From the NCBI GenBank assembly GCA_046346665.1, contig JAXMHQ010000022.1, positions 1-64,000 of the forward strand: DNA of 64,000 nt, written 5' to 3'. This document shows, piece after piece, positions 16,208 through 25,300 of the stretch. The notes beneath the pieces are model-generated. The model did not search any database, was not told where the DNA came from, and worked only from the letters and a program-made list of their open reading frames with translations. Numbering within the stretch: position 1 is the first letter of the stretch; every line of letters begins with the position of its first letter. This DNA is from JAXMHQ01 sp046346665 (GTDB taxonomy: Bacteria; Verrucomicrobiota; Verrucomicrobiia; Limisphaerales; JAXMHQ01). The position numbers and the translations under genes were made by a program.

Positions 16208-19200
16208 CTAGGCCGCTTTCGCAGCCTCGGCGAGCGCGGAATCGAGGAGTTGCGCGGCGGTGGGCAGCGATCCGCGGAAGGCGTCCACGCGCGAGTTCAG
16301 TTTCAGCACGGTATCGTTCGCGCCGGCGTTGACCAGGCGCTGATACCATTCCAGGAACGCCCGGCTGGTGGCGATTTCCTCGGCGTTGTCGCGGGTGGCG
16401 GGAGCGGACCCGGATTCGGCCGCGGAGCACAGAATGACGGCTGCCAGCGCGCGCGGCGGGCGCGTGCCGTTGCAAGCGCGTTCCCAGAGCGGCTTGGCGC
16501 CCGCGATGTCCTGCCGGAGCAGCAGCACTTCCGCGCGCTGCGCGACGATCACCGGGTCTTCAGGCAGAAACTTGATGGCTTCGCCGGTCCAATCGACTGC
16601 AAAATCGAGAAACTCGGGTTTGGAAAGCGCGAGTTCGCCGCCGCAACGCCATGCGGCCGCGTGGCCGGCGTTTCGGCTGACGATGCCGTGCAGTTGCTGG
16701 AACGCATCGAGCGCGCGGCCCTGCCCTGCCAGGAACCGGGCGTAATCCACCCGGATCTCATCCTGCCGGCCGGGTTCCTTGAACGCCGCCTGGAACGCCT
16801 TCTCGGCCCCATCAACATCGCCTAGTTTCGACAAACTGATTGCCAGGCAATGATGGGGCGCGGCTGTAAGAATATCGGTGTTGATCGGCGACAGCGCCGG
16901 TTTTCCGCGCGTCGTGAGACAATGCCGCATCTCCTCCGCCGAATCGCTGTATCGGCCCAGTTCGAAATAAGCCAGGCCAAGCGCGTAATGGAGCGACGCG
17001 GTGAGTCCGCCGTTTTTCGCCAGCGGCGATGTCAGGGCGTTGACGACTTCCTCGTGCGCGCAGCCTTTATACAAATGGCAGGTGAGCTGCGTGAGCAACA
17101 CTTCGCGCAATTCCGGAACCACATCCGCGGGCGGTTGCAGCGACAGCAACCGGAACGCCTGCAGGTAATAGCCGACACCTGTCTTGAGATCGCCCGATCG
17201 CACCGTCTCCAACCCGAGGTTCATGACGAGGTTGGCGTCGTCCGGCTGTTCCCCGAGCGCCTTCTTCAACAGCGCGAGGTTGCGTTCGATCTTGTTGCGA
17301 TCGGCGACGAGTTCCTTCGAATAACCGTGATGCAGGATCTGCGCGGTGCCGAGGCGCGTGTCGAGCGACCACGCCTTGCACAGCGGCAGCAGGCTCGGGA
17401 AAAGCTGCTCGTGAATGCGGCCCTGGTAGAACAACCCGGGCGCGTTGCGGAACAGGCGCGGCACAAAACTGCGGCCCTCGGATTCCTGGCCGGCGTTCAC
17501 CAGCGGCAGCCGCAGGCCCATGGATTGGGCCTGTTTCAAATCCGATTTCAAATGCGCATGTTCGGCGGCGGGCAATTCCTCGTCGGCATCGAGCATCAAC
17601 ACCCAGTTGCCCCGCGCGTGCTGCAGTGCCGCGTTTCGCGCCGCGCTGAAATCGTCGCACCACGCAAACGCGTGCACTTCAGCGCCGATCGATTTTGCGA
17701 TCTCCACCGTGCGATCCGTTGAACCGGTGTCCACGACGACAATCTGGTCGGCGATGGGCCGGACGGATTTCAGGCAGGCTTCGATGAATTTCTCCTCGTT
17801 CTTCGTGATGACGCAGACCGTGAGGCGCGGCGCGGCGGGCGGCGTGGGAATTTTCAGCCAGTCCGGGCGGGTATTTCCCTTCAGAGGTTTCTGGAGGAAT
17901 TGTTTGACGGCTTTCCAGCCGGGAACGAGGTCGCGCGCCTGGTGGGCGCACTGACGGGCGGAATTGGAGTCGCCCCCTGCCAGGGCGATCTCGGCCAGGA
18001 GGAGCCAGGCGTCCGGATGGAACGGACGGACCTGGAGCGCGGCGCTCGACAATTCCCAGGCGCGTGCAAACTCGCGCCGTCCGAAACAGGCGCGGGCTTC
18101 GTCGAGCGAACCCAGGCTGGCAACCGGGGGCGCATTGAGCGGAGCCGCAGCCGGCGCGGAGGACGCGCGGCGGGCTTCCTCCCAGGTCCCTGGACTGGCT
18201 TCCTGGTGGCTCAGAGAAAGTGACGGCAACGGCAGCTTCAACGCCGTGCCCTGCGGCAATTGCGCCGGGACCGGGTAACCCCGCTCCAGCGCGACGTCCG
18301 GCGGCAAATGCCATTTCGTCCGGAACAATTTCCAGTTCCGCAGCATCGCCTGTTGATAATCAATCCGCGCGCCCTTGAACGTCTGGCTGCCGGTGTGATG
18401 GATGAACACATCCTTCGCGATCCGGATCTTGTAGCCCGCGAGCCGTGCGCGAATGCAGAAATCGTCATCCTCGAAATTGCCCGACCCGAACTGCTCGTCG
18501 AGTCCGCCGATCGCCTCGATGACGGCGCGTTTGGCGAGCAGGCAGAATCCGACGGCGCGATTGATCTCAAACGATTGGCCTCGGCATTTGGCGAACCATT
18601 CCGCGGCGAACGCGGGCAAACCCGAGAGATCCTGGTAACCGATTTCCGTGACGAGCTGCGGACCCGACACGCGGTTCGACACGGGCCCAACCACGCCCGT
18701 GTCCGGGTGGGATTCGAGCACGTGCAACATGCCTTCGAGCCAGCCGGCGGTGAGGACGGTGTCGTTGTTCAGAAGCACGACGTTGTCGCCGCGCGCGATG
18801 GAAAGGCCCTGGTTATTGCCGGCCGCGAAGCCGCGATTGGATTTATTGCGGATGACCTTGCAGCGCGGATGGCGCGATTGCCATTCGCGGAACAGCGCCG
18901 GGATGCCGTCGGTCGACCCATTGTCGACCAGGATGAGTTCATGCGGCAGAGGCGTGTTCGCGGCGATGCTTTCCAGGCACAGCCGGGTGTCGGCAGCCTG
19001 GTTCAACGCGAGAATGATGATCGACGCGGCGCAGCGATCGTTCGCCGCCGCGGCCGGTGCGGTGTAGGCCGCGATGCGGCATTTCGGGGATCGCGCCACT
19101 TTGCCGACGGCATTGATGCTGTAATCCGCTTCGGCCGATTTGAGCCACTTTCCGTGCAGCCGGGCGATGTTTTGCCGGGCCTGGCGGAATCGTTCCGGAC

Positions 19201-22200
19201 CGCTCTGCGATTCGAAATGCGTCAGCACGCTTTCGGGCTGGTAGACCAGCAGCCGGTTGGCGGCCTGGATTCGGAAACACAAATCCACATCCTCGTAGCC
19301 GTTGTAGAATTCCTCGTCGAACCCGCCGATCTCCAGGAACAGCGGCAGATCGACCAGCAAACAGGCGGCGGTGAGCGCCCGGTAAATCATCGGGCGATTG
19401 GCATCCGGCAGATCGCCGCGTTCGCCGTGGAACACGTGCCGCGCCAGGAGCGGATCGTCGTGCGGTTCATCGTTGAGAAGGACAACGCCCGCATGCTGCA
19501 GGGTGCCGTCGGGGAAGAGCAGCTTGGATCCCACCGCGCCGACGCGCGGATCCTGTTCCGCGGTGCGCAGGAGCGGCTCGATCCAGTTCGGGCGGGCTTC
19601 GGTGTCGTTGTTCAGCAACAGCAGCCAGCGGCCGCGCGCGGCCTTGGCGCCGAGATTGCAGGCCTTGGCGAAACCGAGATTCTTCCCGTTGATCAAAGCG
19701 CGGAGACGCCCGGCAGCTTCCTCTGACTTCAGAAATTCCACCGTGCCATCCGTGGATCCGTTATCGACGACGATGATTTCGCACAAACCGGCCGGCGTGT
19801 GCTGCGCAATCGATTCCAGGCAGCGCCGCGTGAACTCCAGTTTGTTAAAAGTAGGAATGACGATCGACACCCGGGGAGAGAAAGTGGATTGATGGATTGG
19901 TGGATTAATGGATTCCTTCGGGCTGCCCTGGTGGGGCGAGACTCTGTCGAGCCCTGGCTTGGTCCGCGCTTCGCCCTGGCTGCCGGATTTCCCTGACATT
20001 TCGTCGAGCAGGCGTTGCGCCTGGAGGGTCTGGGCGGGGATGCGGAGAGCTTCGGCCAGCTTTTTGGCGAGCTGCAGGGTCTGGCGCGCGTTGCTCGGGT
20101 CGAGCGATCGCAATTCGGCTCCGACTTCGAGCAGCGCTTCGAGAATCGCGAGCGGGACGTTGCTGGTTTCGGCCACTTTCAACGCGTCGAGCATCAGCCG
20201 GACTCCGGCCTTCGCGTGGCTCAACACGACCAGGGTGCGCCCGGCTTCAAACTTGGTCTTCCATGCGATGCTCGCCTTGGCGTAGGCGTTGTCCAGTTTA
20301 AGTCCCTCATTGGTCTTCGCCATCGATTGTCCCTGCGCCAGCAGCACGAGCTGCCGGAGCTCCGGCGGCACGGCGTCGAGGTAGGGCCGGATGTTGGCCA
20401 TGTGATTGGCGTGCAGCGGCGTCTTCCGATTCACCGTCTGCTCGGTGTCGTTCAATCGGTACCACGCCAGTGCCTCGGGGATCACTTCGAGCTTGTAACC
20501 TTTCAACACGGCTTTCGCGAACAATTCCCAGTCCTCGTGACCGACACCCCAGTCTTCGTGAAATCCACCCAGTGCCAGGAACACTTCGCGCCGGATCAGC
20601 GAATTGGTGTCGCCGAAACAATTCCGGATCGCGCCCGCCGCCGCGGCGTCGCCCAGGAACACCCAACGCGCCTTCGGGGCCAGCCCGTCCTCGGGCGCCG
20701 CGTCGCCGCTGAACATGTCCAGGCAGCACGTCAACATGTCCGCGCCGGTGCGCAGCGCGACATTCACAAACGTGGAAAGCTCGTGCGGTTTCGCGCAATT
20801 GTCGTCGTCCATGAACATCACGTATTCCCCGCGCGCATGGCGGGCGGCGATGTTGCGGGCGGCGCCGGGATACTTGTTTTCCGGGTTCCGGATGAGCTGC
20901 CAGTTCTTCGCAGCAAACTTCGGCGTCAATTCCTCGATGAGCTGGATCGCTTCCGGCTGCGTGCTGCCGTCGTCGACCAGCACGAGTTCAAAATTCGGAT
21001 AATCGAGCTTCTCGATCGAAGCGAGCGATTGCCGCAGGTAATGCGGCCGGTTCCAGTGCGACATGCAGACGCTGACCAGCGGCAGCGGTTTGGCCGGCAC
21101 GGCAGGCGCCGCGGGCGCGGTCAGCATCGCGTGCAGCCGGTTTTCGTGCCATTGCACCCAGGCAATTTCGTTTCCCTGCGGATCCACCGCGGGGCGCGCG
21201 GGGCGCAATCCGGCGGCCACCACCTGGCGCAACCGTTCCGCAAACGCGCGGGCGCGCAGCGGAAAACACGTCGCCGCCAAGTCGTCCGCGGCAATCATCT
21301 CCGGGATCCCGCCGGCGTCGCTGGCTAGGAACGGAATCTTCGCACCGAGACATTCCAGGACGGTGTTCGGCAAATTGTCGACAAGCGACGGCAACAGCGC
21401 GAGGCGCCCCTGCCCTTGCAGATAATCCATCGCGCCCGCCTGGTCGCGGTCGCAGATGATCTGCCATTTCCACGGCCACGACTTCGCGCGGTCGGCCAGG
21501 TAGTCGGCGCTGCTGCGTTCGCCGATCTTGTCCACCTTGCCCAGGAACGTGATCGTCACGGTGCGCAGGCGCGGATCGTTCTTGAGCTGGTCGAGCGCGT
21601 CGCAGAAGAGCACGAGCCCCTTGCGCACTTCGAGCCGGCCGAAGAAAACGAACTCGTTGATGCGATGAACGCGGTCGGCGTCGGCTACGGGCTTCCGGGC
21701 GGTGGCGGGCCGGACATACGGCTGGACGAACGTTTCGGCCGGCACCTGGTATCCCTGCTCATTCATCCAGCGGAGCAGGTATTGGCTCGGGCTGGCGAGC
21801 ACCTCGGCGAGCCGCGTGCTGGTGCGTTCCATGTAATCCGTCTCGAGGTCGAGCGGCTGGGTGACGTATTCGGCGTTGCTCAGCTTGTGCCACAGCGTCG
21901 GGCCGTGGGTGTGGACGCACAGCAGCGTCTTGTCGAACGCGAGCCCCTGGCGCTTGGCTTGCAGCGTGTAAAAGCCCGGGCCTTTCCATTCCGAGAAATG
22001 GATGACATCGAACTGCTGCCGCTTCAGCCAGAGATAGGCTTCGTAGGCTTTGGCGAGATACCAATGCGTGTCCAGTCGCAGCCCGCTTTCGGGCATGGGC
22101 ACGAACCGGATGTTTTTCTTCGCGTAATACTGGATCCAATGATCGAGCGTTTTGTTTTCGCACCAATTGCCCGCGAGGAACAGCAGCGTGACCTCGTGTC

Positions 22201-22378
22201 CGGCCGCGGCGAGCGCTTCGCCGAGCGACGTAAACGCGGTGCCGACGCCACCGTTGCGGACGGGGCCGACGAAGTCGTGGCTGGCGATGCAGACGCGCAG
22301 GGGCCGATCCGGCTTGAGTCCCGATTGGACCGGAAGGGCCGGCGCGGGCGCGAGCGGTTGGCGGGGTTCGTTGCTCAT
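16208..22378 (-). CDS. Giant multidomain glycosyltransferase (GT4-like + four GT2 modules + TPR)
   Basis: 2056 aa. Modules in order are as follows. A GT-B fold, about 27-415 (LRVCIASHDFVGPVRNGGVG; LPSLVDNLPNTVLECLGAKI). A GT2 module, about 432-690 (VSVCMSHWNRPHYL; VLVDDGS; MFMDDDNCA). A GT2 module, about 835-1090 (VSIVIPTFNKLEF; VVDNGSTDGT; LLNNDTEARP). A GT2 module, about 1117-1370 (LALNQAADTRLCLESI; LVDNGSTDG; LLNNDTVLT). TPR-like helices, about 1410-1490. A SunS/WaaE-like GT2, about 1515-1640 (VCVITKNEEKFIEACLKSV; VDTGSTDRT; MLDADEEL), then more TPR to the end. No signal peptide, so it is cytoplasmic. It begins three bases after the stop of the methyltransferase fusion, downstream of flagellin. 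Its likely role is stepwise glycan assembly, perhaps on flagellin (inference). An in-frame repeat sits in the linker at about 805-832. Confidence 0.9.
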   Translation of the reverse strand: MSNEPRQPLAPAPALPVQSGLKPDRPLRVCIASHDFVGPVRNGGVGTAFTSLGEALAAAGHEVTLLFLAGNWCENKTLDHWIQYYAKKNIRFVPMPESGLRLDTHWYLAKAYEAYLWLKRQQFDVIHFSEWKGPGFYTLQAKRQGLAFDKTLLCVHTHGPTLWHKLSNAEYVTQPLDLETDYMERTSTRLAEVLASPSQYLLRWMNEQGYQVPAETFVQPYVRPATARKPVADADRVHRINEFVFFGRLEVRKGLVLFCDALDQLKNDPRLRTVTITFLGKVDKIGERSSADYLADRAKSWPWKWQIICDRDQAGAMDYLQGQGRLALLPSLVDNLPNTVLECLGAKIPFLASDAGGIPEMIAADDLAATCFPLRARAFAERLRQVVAAGLRPARPAVDPQGNEIAWVQWHENRLHAMLTAPAAPAVPAKPLPLVSVCMSHWNRPHYLRQSLASIEKLDYPNFELVLVDDGSTQPEAIQLIEELTPKFAAKNWQLIRNPENKYPGAARNIAARHARGEYVMFMDDDNCAKPHELSTFVNVALRTGADMLTCCLDMFSGDAAPEDGLAPKARWVFLGDAAAAGAIRNCFGDTNSLIRREVFLALGGFHEDWGVGHEDWELFAKAVLKGYKLEVIPEALAWYRLNDTEQTVNRKTPLHANHMANIRPYLDAVPPELRQLVLLAQGQSMAKTNEGLKLDNAYAKASIAWKTKFEAGRTLVVLSHAKAGVRLMLDALKVAETSNVPLAILEALLEVGAELRSLDPSNARQTLQLAKKLAEALRIPAQTLQAQRLLDEMSGKSGSQGEARTKPGLDRVSPHQGSPKESINPPIHQSTFSPRVSIVIPTFNKLEFTRRCLESIAQHTPAGLCEIIVVDNGSTDGTVEFLKSEEAAGRLRALINGKNLGFAKACNLGAKAARGRWLLLLNNDTEARPNWIEPLLRTAEQDPRVGAVGSKLLFPDGTLQHAGVVLLNDEPHDDPLLARHVFHGERGDLPDANRPMIYRALTAACLLVDLPLFLEIGGFDEEFYNGYEDVDLCFRIQAANRLLVYQPESVLTHFESQSGPERFRQARQNIARLHGKWLKSAEADYSINAVGKVARSPKCRIAAYTAPAAAANDRCAASIIILALNQAADTRLCLESIAANTPLPHELILVDNGSTDGIPALFREWQSRHPRCKVIRNKSNRGFAAGNNQGLSIARGDNVVLLNNDTVLTAGWLEGMLHVLESHPDTGVVGPVSNRVSGPQLVTEIGYQDLSGLPAFAAEWFAKCRGQSFEINRAVGFCLLAKRAVIEAIGGLDEQFGSGNFEDDDFCIRARLAGYKIRIAKDVFIHHTGSQTFKGARIDYQQAMLRNWKLFRTKWHLPPDVALERGYPVPAQLPQGTALKLPLPSLSLSHQEASPGTWEEARRASSAPAAAPLNAPPVASLGSLDEARACFGRREFARAWELSSAALQVRPFHPDAWLLLAEIALAGGDSNSARQCAHQARDLVPGWKAVKQFLQKPLKGNTRPDWLKIPTPPAAPRLTVCVITKNEEKFIEACLKSVRPIADQIVVVDTGSTDRTVEIAKSIGAEVHAFAWCDDFSAARNAALQHARGNWVLMLDADEELPAAEHAHLKSDLKQAQSMGLRLPLVNAGQESEGRSFVPRLFRNAPGLFYQGRIHEQLFPSLLPLCKAWSLDTRLGTAQILHHGYSKELVADRNKIERNLALLKKALGEQPDDANLVMNLGLETVRSGDLKTGVGYYLQAFRLLSLQPPADVVPELREVLLTQLTCHLYKGCAHEEVVNALTSPLAKNGGLTASLHYALGLAYFELGRYSDSAEEMRHCLTTRGKPALSPINTDILTAAPHHCLAISLSKLGDVDGAEKAFQAAFKEPGRQDEIRVDYARFLAGQGRALDAFQQLHGIVSRNAGHAAAWRCGGELALSKPEFLDFAVDWTGEAIKFLPEDPVIVAQRAEVLLLRQDIAGAKPLWERACNGTRPPRALAAVILCSAAESGSAPATRDNAEEIATSRAFLEWYQRLVNAGANDTVLKLNSRVDAFRGSLPTAAQLLDSALAEAAKAA
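19884..19957. repeat. Two dispersed repeats captured in frame in the glycosyltransferase linker
   Basis: GTGGATTGATGGATTGGTGGATTAATGGATT (about 19885-19915) is followed by GGTGGGGCGAGACTCTGTCGAGCCCTGG (about 19930-19957). On the coding strand they give PGLDRVSPHQGSPKESINPPIHQS, between GT2 modules 1 and 2. Confidence 0.85.
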
Positions 22379-22381
22379 ATT

Positions 22382-25300
22382 TTAGCGGCGTTTCTTGAGG
22401 ATCACGGCAGCCTGGTAAAGGTCGGCGCAGGGCACGATTTCCTGGATCTCGAAATAGCGGCCCCAGTTGCGGCGGATGTAATTTGAATGGAAGAAGGTGT
22501 AGCAATGCTCCCAGCGGCTGCCGCGGATTTCGACGCATTCACCGGGCATTTCAGGCAGCGATTGAAGTTCCTTTGGCATCCAGCCGGGCATGCCGCGTTC
22601 GCGAAACCAGGTCCAGGTGTTTTCGTCGTGGATGGTCAGGATGCAGCAACCGTCCGGGCGCAGCACGCGGCTGAGTTCGAGCAGCCAGAGGTCGCGCAGC
22701 GTGTTCAGGTGCGTCATCACGGAGAAGGCGTAGATGAACTTGAAGGTGTTTTCCGGGAACGGCAGGTGCGGCAGGCACGAGCTGTTGAAAAACCGGAACG
22801 GAGGCGACAGGTGCTTCTGCGCCCACTGGATCGACGGCGCGTGAACGTCACAACCCCACACTTCAACGCCGCGTTTGGCTTCCTCGCTGAAGTTCCGGAC
22901 CACGCGGCCCGCGGCGCCGCCCCAGTCGAGAACCTTGTCCCCCGCGTTCAGCTCCACCTGGTGCTTGCGCGCGAGGCCGGTGATGATCTCGTAGGATTTG
23001 CGGCCGCAGGACAGGTAGATGTCCGTGTTGCCCGCGCCGTAACCCATCGTCAGCTCCGGCGGCGGCACGGGGAAACCGTCCTTGCCCGCGGGCACCGGCG
23101 CCGGGTGCGGGAAGATTTCGATCGGCTTTTGAAATTCGCCCACGACGAGCTGCTGCATCAGGTGTTCAACACCCAGCGATTGCCAGGTCTCGGTCCGGGT
23201 AGCGTAATCGCCGGCGAGCCCTTCGAGCTTCTTCAAGCCGGCGGAGAGTTCGACCGGGCGCGCCGGCGGCTGGATCGAGGCCGGCGTGGCCCAGACCTGG
23301 GTCGCGGGCGGCAATTCAGGGGCGGCGACCGCGGTATGGGCGGATTCGCTCTCCAGCATCATCCGCTTGCAATCCGGGTCCTGCGGATCGAGCGCCAGGA
23401 CCCGCCGGCAATAGGCCTGGGCGTAGGCCATGCGGCGTTCGTTGAGGCTGATCCGGGCGAGAACCTTGAGCGCGACGGTGTCGTTTGGATCGAGTTTCAG
23501 CGCCGTTTCGGCGTCGCGCCGGGCTTCGTGGGTTTGCTGAAGCAATTGAAGCGCGAGCGCGCGGCTCGAATGGGCGAACGCCTGGGTTTTATCGAGCGCC
23601 ACACCCGCCGTGAACCAGGAAAGCGCCAGGCGCGTGTCGCCGACATTCAGGGCGACGTAACCCATCGTCAATGCTTCCGAGCAACAACCCGGTTTCACCG
23701 ACCGGACCTGGTCGAGGATTGTGCGGGCCGTGGCGAGGTCGCCCGCGCTGCAGGCTGCCACGGCTTGCTCGATGGCGGACTGCAACTGGCCGGGCTGGAC
23801 CGCGGACTGGACGACGGAAGACAGGGCGCCGTTGGACGCGGAGCCGTTCCTGGCCGGGGTCGGGAAGGTTTCCGACGCGTGGTTCAATTGAGTTCCATGA
23901 ATTCCCGCAGCGGTTTTCTCCAGCCAGAACGAGCTGCCGTGAACCGGCTGGATGCGGTCGAACATCTGTTCCAGATCGGCCTGCCGTTTGTAGAACAGGT
24001 AACGGTTCGCGATCAGGATGCGGTAGGCGGAATTGTGCATCAGGAACGCCTGGAGCAGGTATTGTTCGTTCCAGGTCTGGCCGCGTTCGAACACCCACGG
24101 CGGCGGGTATTCGCCCGGCAAAAAGATGTCGTGAATGTGAATGAGCACGCCGGGTTTGAGCCGGGGCAGGATCTTGAAGAAAAACCAGTTCACATCGCTC
24201 GCCATCTTGGAGCAATGCGATCCGTCGTAGAACAGCACGTCGCCCGCCTCGAGCCGCTCGAAGACTTCAAACGGCGTCCGCTGGAGAATGGTGCGATGAA
24301 TTTCCCAGTCCTTGGGCAGATGTTTGAAGATCGCGAAATTCGGATACGGTTCGACCAGGGTGACCTGGGCCGGGCGGCCTTCGGCGGCGTTGTGTTCCAG
24401 GGCGCGCTTCAGGAGCAGGCTGGACCAGCCGCAGCCGACCTCGACATAACGCCGCGGACGGCGGGAGCGGACGAGACCGTATTGAACGAGCGCGTCGCTG
24501 TTTTCCCAGAAGTTGTTTTTCCAGCCGTACGCCGAGTGATCCACCGGCGGCGTCACCGGCACGTCGCGCAGTTCGCTGACGAACCGGGCCGCTTCGCGCG
24601 CGACCGACAGTTGATCGTCCAGCCGCCAGTCGATCGCCGACAATTCGTCCGGCCGATTCCAGAGATCCTGGTTCGATTCCAGGAAATCACAGTCGTTCAG
24701 CGGTGAATAGTAATCGTTTTTCTGCAAGTGATAACCGAGCTTCTGCAGCTTGCGGAATCCCACGCGGGCCAGGAACGAATCGAGCACGTTGCCGATTTGG
24801 GCATCGGTCGGTTCCAGCAGCGCTTCGGCGGGAATGGGCGCGGGCGGCGGGGCCGAGGGCGGCGCGCCAAACAAAGCGGCCGGCGCCGACGGGGCCGGTG
24901 CGGCGCTGCCCTGTTGGGGCGAGACTCCGTCGAGCCCTGACAACGAACCGGCTTCTTCGGCCATCACCTTCGCATCCGGATCGGCCGGGGCCAGAGCCAG
25001 GATTTTCCGGCAAAGATCGCGAGCCTCGGCGGCGCGCCCGGCGTTGAGCTGGATCCGGGCGAAGACTTTCAGGGCGACGAGATCGGACGGATTCAACTGG
25101 AGCGCCTGCGCGGCGTCTTTCGCGGCTTCCTCGGATCGCTGCATTAACTGCAAGGCAAGCGCGCGGCTGGCGTAGGTCATCGATTCCTTCGGGTCGAGCC
25201 GGATGGCTTTGCCGAAGCAATCGACCGCGGCCGGGAGATCGCCGATGTTCAAAGCGATATGACCCAGGGCGAGCGCGTCGGCCCCGCGGGTGGCCGGGTG

